The notes: generated by a model from the letters alone, not told the origin. A stretch of DNA of 64,000 nt from Leptodontidium sp. MPI-SDFR-AT-0119 (GCA_020726505.1 JAHLEZ010000020.1:1116001-1180000); one strand, 5' to 3'; positions 11,167 through 23,014 are shown, counted from the first letter of the stretch. Program-made: numbers and translations.

Positions 11167-13591
11167 CTAAACAATCAGTCGCTCAGCCGGACCTCGTGAA
11201 ACTGTCCCGTGACACCTCTCTGCGTGAACCAGCAATTCCCTTCGGGTCTTGAGACGGACTTTACAGTCTATGCAGTCGACGAACTGGCCATCTTGCAGTT
11301 TGCTTACGTGCTTTCTCAAGAAGTGTCGACTCAAGGAGCCGGGGTTCGCATACGGCTTAACCCTCTCGCTCATTGCCAGGTGCGGATTGCCAATACAGCA
11401 AAAACATATTGTGGGCCTCCGGTTATTCTTGATACAAGATATCGCCTGGCGGAATGCGGCATCTGGCTCGGCGGCTTGTAGGGAGGGACGGGCAACAGTG
11501 CCGGGAGGACCACGCCGAACATGGCGAGACGGTGCCCCCTCTTCTACCCCGCAGTACAACGTGACCGCGTTGATGGCCGTGATTCTCCGCTGCACTTCCT
11601 CTTCTAGTGACTTCCCAGGTAAAGTGAGGATCGCGTCTACCAAGCCAAGCTGCTCTGGCGACATGTCTGCCCGGACCAAGGCGTCTCGCGTGTCCTCATC
11701 AACCACCCTGCCTGACAGCTGCCGTTCGCTATCCTTTACCGGCTGCTCTGACTTGTACCGTTCCTTAATATCCTTAAGGAGTTCTCTCCGCTTCCGCTGC
11801 TTCTCGTTAAACAGTCGCTTGATGGCCTGTTGAAGCTTGTCATAGTCTCGGCTCTCGATATGAGCCTTGGACAGGTTGTTGACTCGTTCGCGCAACTTCA
11901 GGATATATGGAAGGTCATTAACAGACGCAGTTTGTTCCGGTGTCAGCTTTCGCGGGCGGCGGGGGTCGATCGAGCGACTCATGGAGCATGCAAACCGCAT
12001 CAAGTCCTTTTGAGTGTCCAGCCTTCGATACACGCCCTGAAGGTCAACGTTGATATCATTAAGGTAATGTTTCAAGGAAGTGCCGATACTTGCATGCTGC
12101 AGGATTTTATTCTAGAGCGCATCGCTAACATCCGCTGAAGACTTTGATTAGTATGAGCCTTGAGTAATGGAAGATACAAGCACTTACGACTTTCATTTAG
12201 CGCTTTGGCTGACCCATCTCGGAGGTTGTAAGGTCTCAACACCTGTCCAAAGCCGGTGATCTCGCCACCCACCTTCAATCGGTATCGCACCGAATTAGAT
12301 GAGAGCTGCAGCTCGCGAGCAATACGAACGCCCTGTGCTTCACGGACCGCTTCACAAAAGATGAACTCGTTGTCCATCTCGTCTCGTAGCGGCAGTGGCT
12401 GCTCATTGAGTCCCTTGAGGACGTTAAGGCTGTATAACCTCTGCGGACAATCAATACTCGGAGACTTGAATGCGCGAGCCTTAAATAGCATGCCGAGCAG
12501 GAAGACGTGCGTGCTAAGCACAAGAGCTGGATCGTAGATAATCTCGGGAATCATGAATACGTTCCTGGCAAGGGTCAGCAAAAAGGACAGCTTGAGGCAA
12601 AGGAAGGCAACCTACATATCTTTGGAGCCGAGATATCGTTTCGTGAATTCAGGCGTCAGTCCAACAAAAAGACGAGGACGATTACCTCCGTCGCGATCTC
12701 GAATCAAGGTCAATTGCAGGTGTCGATACCGGAGCTCAACTAGAGCCTCCGGTCGATTACCTGTGATACCTGCAAGCTGACAGAATAGGACGATTTGGAC
12801 TCGGAGCCAACCAATGTCAAAAGTCATCTCGGTTGTGGCTAGAAGGACTCGGGCGAATTCGGCCAGATCCTCCGCATACATGGTCGCACTCGGACGCTTC
12901 CCAAAATCGAGATCCTTTTCCACTGCTACAATCTTGACGACCTAAGGATCTTATTAGTATACACCACAATTTTCGGAGAAATGTGTAGACTTACGTCTTG
13001 ACCATTCACTTGTATCATCGGATCAATCTTCCTCCCAGTCTCAAGCTTGTATACTATCAGGTAGCACTTCCAAAATGTCTCCAGCGAGCTTGCGTATTTG
13101 ATTCCTGGCCGCCTCCGGCCACCTTTCCCTCGTCGTTAATCGCACGCCCAGCTCAGGAAGCCGTGGATAAATTGGGGCGAGATTTCGTCGTAGCATTTCG
13201 CCGGATCCCAGGTCTGGAAAGTATAGTATCTGAATGCGAAACACAGGTCAGTTAAATCCCTCTAATGCAGGTGAGATAGATATTGCTCATACTGTTCATG
13301 GTGCTCCTTCACCCGATCAAGCTGAGCCTGCGTCTTGGGGCTGTATCGCTTTTGTCGGAGACGCTGCACGTCGAGGTTTGCAGCGTTGGCGCGGTAGTGT
13401 TCTGGAGGATGTCGTACTTCGTCATCGAAAAGATCGTCATCGTCGTTACTATCCTCCTCAGCTAGGAGGCTGTCCAGGTCGGTATCGGTTCCAGAGTCTG
13501 CTTCGTCATCGAACAAGCTGTCCGTGTCGGAATTGGAGGTGCTTTCATCGTCGAGTGTCGGCACATCTGCAGTATATCTCGCTCGAGGCAT
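11167..13591 (-). pseudogene. DUF3435 tyrosine recombinase (Starship captain-like), three nonsense codons
   Basis: Four exons (13591-12995, 12941-12616, 12564-12188, 12134-11167) with short GT..AG introns give a 755-codon frame. Exon 1: acidic N-terminus, then LRQKRYSPKTQAQLDRVKEH and RGKGGRRRPGIKYASSLETF (SAM-like core-binding region). Catalytic part: Arg262 in AGITGNRPEALVELRY, YNLRDGSAKAL with Arg423 (the Y-x-x-R variant of HxxR), and a likely nucleophile Tyr457 in LKHYLNDINVDLQG. The C-terminus has a C2H2-like zinc region (FCCIGNPHLAM; LSRHFLRKH; CIDCKVRL). In-frame stops: TAG 13264-13262 (codon 110), TAA 13138-13136 (codon 152) and TAG 12114-12112 (codon 441), each one C-to-T step from CAG or CAA. 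Captains sit at the 5' end of Starship giant transposons and point inward, so any element would extend leftward from about 13.6-14.1 kb; its limits are not visible. Confidence 0.88.
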
Positions 13592-14140
13592 AGACACATG
13601 TGTGGGGAGAAGAGGCTGTGTGAAGAAGAGACGAAGTAGAGAGAGGAAGACAAGACAAAGTGACAAAGAAGAGGAGGGACTGAATCGGGGAATGACGAGA
13701 GGGGGGGAAGAGAATGTTGGTGTGGGAGTGGGCGATAAGAACGAAGGAGGGTACGAAAGGAGGTGGCAGCCTTTATACTTAGGTCAGAGTTGATCACGAT
13801 GAATGGTTTCTGGCACCCGCAAGATTCGGGGGGCTGCCAGGTGGGGACTTGGAAGGGAAGAAGAAGTGATGAGTGGGCTGAGAAGAGGTGATGCTCTCGA
13901 AGTGCACGGTCCATGGCCGGCGGTACCTAGACAGAGGTGCGTGGCGGAGAGAGATGGTGTGTGGGCTAAAACAGCGACCAAGACCCCGAAAAAAGCAGCC
14001 TGCTAACCTTTTCACTCTAGTCGTGAGGATGTATATCCAAGTTGATCCAATTCTCCTTCCATATAACTCGCGAGCTGAGCCAGAGTCTGGAACTTGCATT
14101 TCCTCTTCCATATCTCGGTCGCCAATATCCCATTAATGGC
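13592..14140. other. Gap upstream of the DUF3435 gene
   Basis: About 550 bases holding the presumed promoter of the recombinase gene and the 3' flank of the dehydrogenase gene. Strongly purine-rich on the + strand from 13600 to 13770. If a Starship 5' end exists it should lie here; I could not identify a convincing terminal motif. Confidence 0.4.
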
Positions 14141-15500
14141 CTAGAGACTCGCTTTCTCAGCTCGACTCCCAGTCTCATCAAACCATATTTTCTGACCACT
14201 AACAAGTGACTCCTGGAGCGCACAAGCAATCTCCACCGTCTTCGTAGCACCACCCAGTTTGAAAGGGAGCCTCGTATCATCCAAACATGCTCTTGTAAAC
14301 TCATTAGCCTCCGTCAAAAATGCTTTTTCGAACCGTCCGTAGTATGTTGATGGAATCTCTCGACGGATCCCCTGCGCCTCATGAATGTTGACGAGATTGC
14401 TCATAGGCTGTGCGTTGATGGTGAGTTTGCCTTGAGTGCCGATAAGCTCGCTGGTGTCTTCCTGTCCTGCTGCCATTATGCGGGAACAGTAGAGGTAGGC
14501 GATCTTGCCGCCGTAGAATTCGATGATACCGATGGCGTTGTCGCAGTCGTTAAACTTCCGTAATGCCTACGACTCGTTAGATAAGAGACATTGATAGAGG
14601 ACATTTATCTGGAATTGTAGGCGTGGTAAGATCGGTCTGGAGACATAGAAGTAGGGATATTGACGAGGTGATATTGACGACCGGCATTCGTGAGAGAGCT
14701 TTTATAAGGAGATTTAAATAGAGGGACAATGGTGAGGAAACATTGAGAAGAGACGTTCAGAAGGTGAGACTAATGAAGGAATAATGCACATACCGGCTCC
14801 AAGGCAACGATTCCACTCGCAACCACCGATTTCACAACACTGTCCTCACCAAAGAACCACAGTGCCAGGTCAATATCGTGAATCGAGCAGTCAACGAATA
14901 TTCCCCCCGAGAACTCAGCATAGGCTACGAAGAAGCCTGTACTGTCCCACATATCGCAGGTCTGACTACGGAATACCGAAGGCCTTCCGATCATTCCTTG
15001 ATCCATTTTGTTCCAGGCATCGCGGTAGGAATCATCGAATCGGCGGGAGAAGCCACACATGATTTTGAGGTGTGGCTTCTTGGACGCTGCGGTTACGACG
15101 GTTCGGGACTGGACGAAGGGAAGGATATCAGCTTGATACTGACATATTTCATCTGTCCGGAGAGATCACTTACTGCCTCGGCGCTTATAGAAAGCGGCTT
15201 CTCGCATAGAACATGTTTGTCAGCATTAATAGCTTTAACAGCTTGCATTGCATGTACTGCCGTCACTGATGCAATAACCACAGCTTGTAGACCAGGATGC
15301 TTTAGCATGTCCTCATAGCTATGGTACATTGTGACTCCATGTGGCTCAAGGTTCATCTTGCCCCATTGGTACTCGATGTCGTCCGGAGTACTGGCGGCAA
15401 CAAGGTCTGCACGCGGCGTACGATCGAGGAAGTTGAGAGCGTGTCGTTTGCCCATTCGACCTAAGCCAGCGCAGCTAACCTTGAGTTTCTGTTGAACCAT
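14141..15500 (-). CDS. Gfo/Idh/MocA-family dehydrogenase (myo-inositol dehydrogenase-like)
   Basis: Three exons, 15500-15174, 15108-14794 and 14566-14141, all phase 0, with introns of 65 and 227 bases, give 355 residues, the usual family size. N-terminal Rossmann fold: KVSCAGLGRMGKRHALNFLD, with ASVTAVHAMQAVKAI and CEKPLSIS (the conserved EKP whose Lys is catalytic). The C-terminal domain begins near CGFSRRFDDSYRDAW and carries DCSIHDIDLALWFFGE with the conserved Asp/His pair, then AIGIIEFYGGKIAYLYCSR. These enzymes oxidise a hydroxyl of a cyclic polyol or sugar with NAD(P). The inositol-dehydrogenase-like set is closest by eye, but the substrate is inferred. It is divergent from the PhyH-like gene at 16408, so co-regulation is possible. 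Confidence 0.88.
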
Positions 15501-16407
15501 TGTTGAGCTTGTAGTCTTTCAAATGGAAGTATGGAGAAATTGTGGTGGAAAGGGTTTGGAATCATGTTTCGGCGTCGACTTGCCCATATATCAACCTGAG
15601 CCGCTTCGCTCAATCCTACTATCTCGGAGGACAATTCCTTCACGCTTGGTTGGAACCCGAATGTACTTTGAAAATGCATGCACATCTAATGACTTCTATG
15701 GCATGACCGCTTCTGCGAGATGTAGGTGTGCAGCAGTTAGTAATTTGAAAACCATGTTGGCTCTGAAGTTCGATTTCAAATGGACGTCAATGTTCGCAAG
15801 TCATCAGAGAAAGCCAAAGTAAACGCTTAAGAACGTCTTTGTCGGTCTGTTCCACGTGATCTGGAGGTCGGAACTCAAACCCGAGCCGATCCCCTCGGCG
15901 AAAAAAACCATCACAAAAAGTACGAATCGGATTTTCGGAAAGCGCCTCAAAAATCTCGAAAGTCTCTGAAAAGGGTCAGGACTAGCCTCCTGGGTAAGGC
16001 ATTTTCTTTTTGGCGTGCCTAGCCTAGCGAGCACCCGTTCTGAGCAATCTGAAGGGACACTGGTTACTTCCACTAAGCACGCACTGAAACTAGCACTACG
16101 ACAACCACAAGAAATGGCCCTTCTCCTTCCACGAGATAGGCTTTATACTCAGCAGTAACTTTGAACCTGAGACCACGGTACTATTGTTAAGAGCACATAG
16201 CATTTGCAGCACGTTTCACAAGAGACCCGAAGCTCGCTCACATCCACCTGGCAGTGCTCTCCTCGGAATTCTCCCCCGAAGCAACCCAATTGCCCGAGTC
16301 AACTCCAAAACGTTTCCGCACGATCCGGGAAAATATAAATTTGATCGCCAGGAACTCACATTGTCAAGTTCGACTCTCACATTGTTCATATTCTGTTCAG
16401 TATCATA
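15501..16407. other. Shared divergent promoter region
   Basis: About 0.9 kb between the leftward dehydrogenase and the rightward dioxygenase genes. No gene is supported. It includes a TATA-like box near 16334. Confidence 0.5.
16334..16339 (+). promoter_or_regulatory. TATA-like box upstream of the dioxygenase gene
   Basis: TATAAA about 74 bases before the ATG at 16408, followed by a pyrimidine-rich stretch that could hold the transcription start. Position and motif fit a fungal core promoter; there is no functional evidence. Confidence 0.35.
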
Positions 16408-17595
16408 ATGACTTCCCAAGTCGAAGCCGACACACGCATCCCACCTCGTGTCTTCTCGGTAAAGTCAGAGCCATCTCTCTCGACTTTCAAGAAACTCTGC
16501 TCAGGGGCGGCATATCAGGAGGATTATCCCCTTTCTTCCGAGGTCTCATCCAACATACCGATCTACGATCTCTCCCGTTTCGAAGCCGGTGACGAAGAAC
16601 TGCAAGCACACTTGCAAGACGAATGGCATCATATTCTGCTTTCTGGTCCCGGGGTCGTTGTCCTGAAGAACATGTATCGAGACAAGCCTCTCATAGAGAA
16701 AGTGAACTCGGTGTATGGCGGCATAATTGAGTCCGAACTCAAAGAAGCCCGGAAAGGCGATCACTTCGCCAGCGGCTCAGCCAACCACAGAATCTGGAAC
16801 TCTTTCAACAAGCATTGCTCAGCTGACCCGTCATCGTTTTTCGAGTATTACTCGAATCACTGGTTGGCCTTGATGTGTGAAGCCTGGCTCGGACCTGCCT
16901 ACCGCATCACCAGCCAAGTGAATATAGTGAAGCCTGGAGGAGAGGCTCAAGTCAGCCATCGAGACTATCACTTGGGCTTTCAGACGGCTGAGGCTTGTGC
17001 GAAGTATCCAATGGCTACTCAGATCGCTTCCCAGCTTCTCACGCTTCAAGGCGCCGTGGCTCATTGCGATATGCCTGTCGAGAGCGGGCCCACCAGGCTC
17101 CTACCTTTCAGTCAACGTTTCGAGGAAGGATACATGGCATACCGTCTCGATCACTTCACAGAGTACTTCTTGGAGAACTATGTCAGTTTACCTCTGTCGA
17201 TTGGCGACGGTATTTTCTTCAATCCAGCTCTGTTTCATGCCGCAGGCGAGAATACGACGAAAGACGTTCAGCGTTCGGCCAATCTTCTCCAGGTCAGCAG
17301 TGCGTTTGCGAAGCCAATGGAATCGACGGATACATATCCATTGATTGAAAAGACTTACAAATTCCTTAAAGCGAGGTTCCATAAAGATGGTGAGAGTATA
17401 GAGGTTCGTGCTTTCATAGCGGCTGTCGCTGAAGGGTATCCGTTCCCCACGAATCTCGACCGTCGACCTCCAGCACCTGGAGGAATGGCGCCGGAGAGTG
17501 AACAAAGTCTTCTGATGAGGGTCCTGAAGGAGGACTTACATTGGGGAAGCGTGCTGGAAGAAATAAACCAGATGCAGCGGGACTCCGTAGGCTGA
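16408..17595 (+). CDS. Phytanoyl-CoA dioxygenase (PhyH)-family oxygenase
   Basis: An intron-free frame of 395 residues. The Fe(II)/2-oxoglutarate facial triad is visible: His184-x-Asp186 in AQVSHRDYHLGFQT and His277 in FNPALFHAAGENTT, with a downstream Arg288 (KDVQRSANLLQ) suited to bind 2-oxoglutarate. The conserved block ESGPTRLLPFSQRFEEGY lies between them. Length and motif order match fungal PhyH-like proteins of about 350-400 residues. Such enzymes hydroxylate aliphatic or secondary-metabolite substrates; the substrate here is unknown. No signal peptide, no clear PTS1. The 376 bases to the next gene (17596-17971) hold nothing I can name. Confidence 0.88.
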   Translation: MTSQVEADTRIPPRVFSVKSEPSLSTFKKLCSGAAYQEDYPLSSEVSSNIPIYDLSRFEAGDEELQAHLQDEWHHILLSGPGVVVLKNMYRDKPLIEKVNSVYGGIIESELKEARKGDHFASGSANHRIWNSFNKHCSADPSSFFEYYSNHWLALMCEAWLGPAYRITSQVNIVKPGGEAQVSHRDYHLGFQTAEACAKYPMATQIASQLLTLQGAVAHCDMPVESGPTRLLPFSQRFEEGYMAYRLDHFTEYFLENYVSLPLSIGDGIFFNPALFHAAGENTTKDVQRSANLLQVSSAFAKPMESTDTYPLIEKTYKFLKARFHKDGESIEVRAFIAAVAEGYPFPTNLDRRPPAPGGMAPESEQSLLMRVLKEDLHWGSVLEEINQMQRDSVG

Positions 17596-17971
17596 GCTTG
17601 ACGGTTGAAGAATCAGGATGGCTGCTTGAATATATTTCCATGTATCGAATCTTCTTGATGAGCAAGACACCATTTGAAATGCTGTATTGATATCAACTCT
17701 AGCAATTATGTGCCAACGGCTTTACCATCTGAGATCATCGCGTGCTTAAGGAAGTTTTTGGGTGACGGCCGACATTTCTTTGGACTCGTAACTTGTAGAG
17801 ACATGTGAATAAAATCAATGGCTAAATACGATGCAGAATCTTCAAGGGGAGTTATGATAAAAATGGCTTTAAGATGATATTTTCTTACAAAATTGCGCGC
17901 TATCTAGAATGTAGGAATGTCCACCGAAGTTTGAGACACGACGCTAGTCACATAAAACTTGTCTAGTGCTA

Positions 17972-20562
17972 CTACCGAACCAGGGCCTCCCATCGTTGCT
18001 CTAGGGCGACTAGGAGCTTTTGAATTTGTTTGGCGTGGTCGAACCCCTGTCCGAGAATATCCAGTGCCCTATGACAGGTTCCAAGATGCAAACCAAGGTC
18101 CTCATCAACATTGGTCTTAGAGATTGTGGCAAAGATGAGAATCGGAACGGCTGAGTATAGAATATGGACGGCTTGAATCGACAGGTACCTAAGCGTATAC
18201 CGTTCTTCGTGCATGCGCAATAGTTTGGCTATCTTGATGGCAGAATCTTTGCAAACAGTTCGTGCGTGTTGGTATCCTGGTCCTTGAGGGGGGCTTGGTT
18301 GGAGAAGTGTCTTTGAAGTCCATGGGCGATGAATGAGGATTAGGAATTGATGAAATTGCATACTGTAACACGCTTTAGCATATATGTCCAGATGTCGCCT
18401 GGGAATTCATGGGGAATTCACTGCAGGATCAAGGTTTGAGACGCATACGATGCGTTCCGATCTTCTAGATCAACGCGGAGCTTGCTGTTCACGTCTTTCT
18501 CCCAGGCCCATAGCGTTGCTGTAACTTCTTCGGATAGCCTCTGGATAGCTTCTCGATCCATTTTCGAAGAACCATAACTATATAATCAGCATCTCGTTCT
18601 AGTACCATACGAAAACGTACAGAGCGTGAGCAATAGGTGCGACCATGTCGCATAGATTAACCCACTGCCGACTAATGTAGTGAAACAACTCTGGTTGCAA
18701 TGTCTGCACAGCATGCTCATCACCCTGCGTTACGTTGGTCTCCCAGGTATCTGCTGTCGGCATTCCAATGTTCGAATCTGGTTTTGACACTGTGACATCC
18801 GCGTTTCCCAGCTGAAAATCACGACCGAGGTAGAAGCTCCAAAGACTGGACATGTTAGCCTTATGATTACAAGTTTGTCAGAAAAACTCTTCGGGTATAC
18901 TTGTTTGTGATGAAAATTCCCCAAAAGGCAACACGTCGTGACTCGGCGTCGCTAGTACTCATCTTACCGAGTCGCACAGAGGCAGATTGATCCAAATGAA
19001 GGCCAAGATCTAGGGCTACGCGCATAGCCATACCTAGGCGAGATGTCAAGGCAAATAGTTGTCGAGGTGATGGAATTTTCTGCTCACCACTGTACAGCCA
19101 ACCACGAGCATCTCTCATGCAAGCCTTCTCATGCTGACTGAGGATTGCCAACGCCTGAGCGATTGCCACGGTGGGGCTGTCTAATTCAGTCTCAAGTAGG
19201 ACTTTGGCCTTCTGCCCGAAGAAATCTGCTAGTGTCTTTGGGTATGTCACAAGCAGAGGATGATAGCGGGATTCAAAAGAAGCACCCAAAGCACACCTGA
19301 GTTCCACTCAGTTGAAAGCTTCTACGGAAGGCAAAGTGGTACGAGCTGCACTTACATGGCGTTCAGGAGGACCTCAGAGTAATTTGAATTATTTTCGCCA
19401 TTGCCCCAGGCTGACCTTGCTGATTCGAATATGTTCCTTTGTACAACGCGAATATTTGAGTTCTCCCACATGAAGTACAGCTTGATTAAGTGATCCTTAA
19501 TGTCCCGGGGAACTTCTTGCCCCACTTCGGCCCGATCCAGAATCTCCTGTCTTTCACACCTTGATCCCGGAGGAGGAAGATATTGCGTTCCGATTTGAGT
19601 CCTGCCCTGAAGGTGGAAACTCGAGGTTGCACCATAATATCTCAGCTGCCCATCCGACGCAACTTGCATACCTCCCAGATGGGCCGAAAGATCTTCCACT
19701 ACTTCATCTGGAGCTTCTTCGTCTTCTGGCCTGTCAGCTTGAAAGCTCGGGCGATTGTGTTGAGAATCTGAGCTAGTAGTGACCATCGCCTCCATGCTAG
19801 TTGTAAATGAAGACAATGGTGTGTCGGCGGTGAAGTCAACCAGCCACGATGGCGATATAGGAAGCGTGTCCATTGAAGGCCAGGGCCAGTTTGGTGAGTC
19901 GCCACTCCAGAGAGCTTGACTTTCGCCAGAATGAAGAGGATGCAAAATGGAAGAAGCATCGAATATTGGTTCCAATTGTCGAGCTTCCCGGTGGACTTCA
20001 TTCGTCATGGCGCTTAGGCAACCAACTGCTTCCAGCGCCATGTTTGAGCGGGCAATTCCTGGCAGATCACTTCCATCGTCTTGCATCTCAGATGAACCGG
20101 CTGGTTGTTCGCTCTGATGTCCAGCGGAATCTTTGAAGTCTGTGAGAGTTCCAGAAGGTAAATGCATAGCTTCAAGAAGCCTGTCGAATGCTCTGTGAGT
20201 GTCCGGCTCGAGTGGTGGGATTCCGATCTCGTGATCATGGAGAATCTGAGTCAAACGATTGACTCTCCGGAAGAGCAAGCAGACTGAATTCCTTGAAGAT
20301 AGCCTTGCAGCGTTGTTAGCATAAAGGTAATACGAGGTGCTATAGGTCGAAATTCGTGTACTTTCTCTTGTCCTCCCCAGGTATATATCGACACATCACA
20401 CTTTTCTTCTCACATCGACCGCAATTTGGTCGGTTGCCATCGCACTACCAATTGTCTCAACCATCAATCAAGATGTCGGCTAAATAGCTAGGATTCGATG
20501 CTTACCCTGACTTTTCGGCCACGGCACACGATGCATGCAGTAGAAACATGATTGCGACCCAT
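17972..20562 (-). CDS. Zn2Cys6 binuclear-cluster transcription factor with fungal-specific TF domain
   Basis: Seven exons: 20562-20506, 20444-20362, 20303-19356, 19296-18901, 18845-18621, 18577-18449 and 18362-17972, giving 742 residues. The first intron lies inside the zinc cluster, and splicing gives C-x2-C-x6-C-x6-C-x2-C-x6-C: MGRNHVSTACIVCRGRKVR joined to CDGNRPNCGRCEKKSVMC. Then RRVNRLTQILHDHE, a Ser/Pro-rich linker, and the fungal_trans-type middle region: SRLGMAMRVALDLGLHLD, SRRVAFWGIFITN, LWSFYLGRDFQLG, and FHQFLILIHRPW near the C-terminus. It should be a nuclear DNA-binding activator or repressor. The target is unknown; it is divergent from a 2EXR gene and convergent with the PhyH gene. 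The exon phases all fit, which supports the model and argues that the gene is intact. Confidence 0.9.
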
Positions 20563-21044
20563 CGCGTCGAATCCAACATTCAAAGATAAGAAGAGTGTGG
20601 TGGCAATATTGACAGTGTATATAGTACGTGTAGACACTACGAGATTGGTCGGAGAACGCGAGTCCGAAATTGGGACTCTCAGTCTCGAAAGAGATGGAGA
20701 AGCTGAGAGATGTGCGGAGGTGGAATTGCCCAGATTCAGGGTGACGATTATGTCAACCACGCTAACATTAGTCCTCTCCTTCCACATCACAATCCCGCAT
20801 CTTGCTACGATGAGACCTCGGTTGTGCGGAACTGTCCCCCACAATGTCCGCATTGCATGCGCACTAGAACACTGCCCCTAGGAGATGCAAACACGTTTAA
20901 TAATCTCCGGTTATTCTTTGGACACAAATATGTACAGCACCTTGCTCAACTTTATATCCTACTGGTGGACGCTTCGAGTCAACCCTACCAATAACTTGCC
21001 GATCGTGCTCTCCCAAATCGAAATCGCCTCTGATCGAGAACGAG
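20563..21044. other. Divergent promoter region between regulator and 2EXR gene
   Basis: About 480 bases. The short frames here are not convincing. Contains the likely promoters of both neighbours. Confidence 0.4.
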
Positions 21045-21743
21045 ATGGAGGTCAAAGTGCCGGTACCTCTTTCGAAGCCTACCTTTTTCAAATTCTCGAG
21101 CCTCCCAGCCGAGCTACGAGCCATGATCTGGTTGCTGGCGGTCCCAAGACAGGACCGTCTAGTTCACAGTCCAACGTTCAGGGCAATCAAGCATGCTCCT
21201 TGTCCAGTCCTGTTTCTAGTGTGCAAAGAAGCCAAGGCGTGCGCCGAGACTCAATATCAACGACTCCAACGGTATAACAAAGGCTATAACCTTCTGATGG
21301 GAACTTTAATTTTGAGTACAGAAGTCAGCGGTCTTCCGATCTCGTTAAATCATGACATCTTTTTGATACAAGATCGAAAGTGGAATTGCTGGTTTACGGG
21401 CAAATCCAACCCGAGGGAAGACTGGAAAGCAAGCCGTACGCACGGAAAGAAGCCAACCCAGGCTTGTGAGAGGATCGAGAGGTTCAGCGCAAGCGGGGTT
21501 CGACGAGTATGTGTGACGTGTTTAGACTGTACAGCGGATCGTGGCTATCATAGAGCAATGCAAGTTGATGCGCTTCAGGAGTTGTGCTATGGCTGCTCGA
21601 ACCTCTGCGAGAGAATTTTCTACCCAGGCACCAGGGCTACACTAGGTCATGACAATCAAGAGGAACTGGACTGGACTTGGAAATGGACGTATCGAGTAGA
21701 GGAGGTCTTCCACCTACATTATGGTTGGGACTCGGCAAAGTGA
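21045..21743 (+). CDS. 2EXR (F-box-like) domain protein
   Basis: Open frame of 232 residues. The N-terminus has the 2EXR signature: FFKFSSLPAELRAMIWLLAV, then VPRQDRLVHSPTFRAIKHAPCPVLFLVCKEAKACAE with the family spacing. The rest is unrecognised, with Cys-rich segments (CVTCLDCTADRG, CYGCSNLCE). 2EXR proteins are abundant in filamentous ascomycetes and are thought to resemble F-box proteins; function is unknown. A GTGAGT donor at the end of the frame (around 21741) and an open frame up to 21903 suggest an additional 3' exon, so the C-terminus may be longer. The 230 bases from 21904 to 22134 show nothing. Confidence 0.75.
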   Translation: MEVKVPVPLSKPTFFKFSSLPAELRAMIWLLAVPRQDRLVHSPTFRAIKHAPCPVLFLVCKEAKACAETQYQRLQRYNKGYNLLMGTLILSTEVSGLPISLNHDIFLIQDRKWNCWFTGKSNPREDWKASRTHGKKPTQACERIERFSASGVRRVCVTCLDCTADRGYHRAMQVDALQELCYGCSNLCERIFYPGTRATLGHDNQEELDWTWKWTYRVEEVFHLHYGWDSAK

Positions 21744-22134
21744 GTGTTCCCACCTTTGGAGGCGTGCAGGTGCTCGTTGTGTCAACCATGGAGCCGAATG
21801 GATCGAGAATATCTTCGGCTTCTCAAGGATGATATACCGAAAGGTTCAGATTACGATACACACAACACGCTCTTTCAACGTAGTCGAGAGTTGTGGGAAA
21901 TAGGACCGCGACCTGCAGAGTAGGATTTGTGTTCAGAGTTATGTTTTGAGGAGGCTCAGGAGCTAATGCGAAGGAGTGAAGAAAGATCTGGGGCGAATGT
22001 AACTTGAAGAAGTTTGTTTACGAAGTTACATGGCACCGATCGGCATCTGAACCAATGATCATGCACCTCACGACCCCGCTAGCGCCCTCTTTATCTCCCT
22101 AGTATGTGGAGGCTGATGCAGGCGCGGATATCAG

Positions 22135-23014
22135 AAGCAAACTTGTGCTCGACTTCAACACCATCTTACCAATATCCCTACCTTGGACGAGGTTGGTTGC
22201 TTTGAATGATGCAGATGCAGTAGCTTTCGATAAAGTTTCGCACTGGTTAGCGATAGGCGGTAGAGTGAGGTTTGAGTTATAGCACAGCAAATTGAGAGCA
22301 TTAATCAGCATATCGGTGAGCTCTGCCAACCGCTGTATGGCTTGTTGAATGGGTCTTTTCCGTACAGACGTGTGTAGCAGACCATCAAAAGCCAAAAAAT
22401 TTGGGTAGCATCCCGCTTCTGCCGTGACAAGCCTCCGGGGAAGCGTCCGAAAATTCGGCTTTGCGCACCCCCATGCCAGCGGCCATCGAGGGGATCGGCA
22501 TCTGAGCCAATGATCAATCACACCCAGGGTTTCCGACCAGTTTAATGCCCGCCTTATCGAAGGATATGCAGAAAGAATGCTGTACTCGAGCAAGTTTTTT
22601 TCACAGCAAATAGTCTGTATTACGACTCATTCAGCATCTCAATCATAGCATTATATCTGTGAGCTCCAAAGCACTCGATTTTCGTAATAAATACGGTGTT
22701 TTGCGCGCAGAGACTTGCAAAATCCCAATTTTCAAACCGGGTAGGTGGCATGGCTGACCATGGGTCGCTGCATGGCTTGCCTACTAGGCTCTTTTCGCGA
22801 ACGTGCGCATACCAAGTACGGAGGTGTCTCCGCTTTCTCATCAATCATCAAATGGGTCTGTTGAGATGCTTTCTCGTACCGTTCTGCATAGCCCTATCCC
22901 ACGCCTGAGAACCACGGCATACACTCTTCCGATCCAGTCCAATATAGTGACCAGCTGTCCTGTTACAGGGGGTCAGTCAGGACAACTGACTGAGGAAAGT
23001 CCTTGCCATCTTCC
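22135..23014 (+). repeat. Dispersed repeat copy 1 (upstream of MFS gene)
   Basis: About 880 bases that align by eye to 31268-32056 in the same orientation, with long identical blocks such as AGTCTGTATTACGACTC and TAAATACGGTGTTTTGCGCG. Differences are short indels and many C/T and G/A substitutions. The match resumes at 23536-23567, ending on the MFS start codon. No terminal inverted repeats or transposase were found, so I read this as a segmental duplication of an upstream region rather than a transposon. Which copy is ancestral is inferred from its position next to an intact gene. Confidence 0.8.

Noticed and set aside
11167..13591. Complete Starship element with cargo to the left, including the nucleotidyltransferase and SDR genes
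   Set aside because: No terminal repeats, target duplication or typical companion genes could be identified by eye; only the recombinase relic is supported.
16408..17595. Additional introns in the PhyH gene
   Set aside because: The frame is continuous with all catalytic motifs correctly spaced, so no intron is needed.
14141..20562. Secondary-metabolite gene cluster (dehydrogenase, dioxygenase, Zn2Cys6 regulator, MFS transporter)
   Set aside because: No backbone enzyme (PKS, NRPS, terpene synthase, P450) in the window; the mix of accessory enzymes alone is not enough.
22135..23014. Dispersed repeat as a DNA transposon
   Set aside because: No terminal inverted repeats, no transposase frame, and the second copy ends exactly with the neighbouring gene's start codon, favouring duplication of a gene upstream region.
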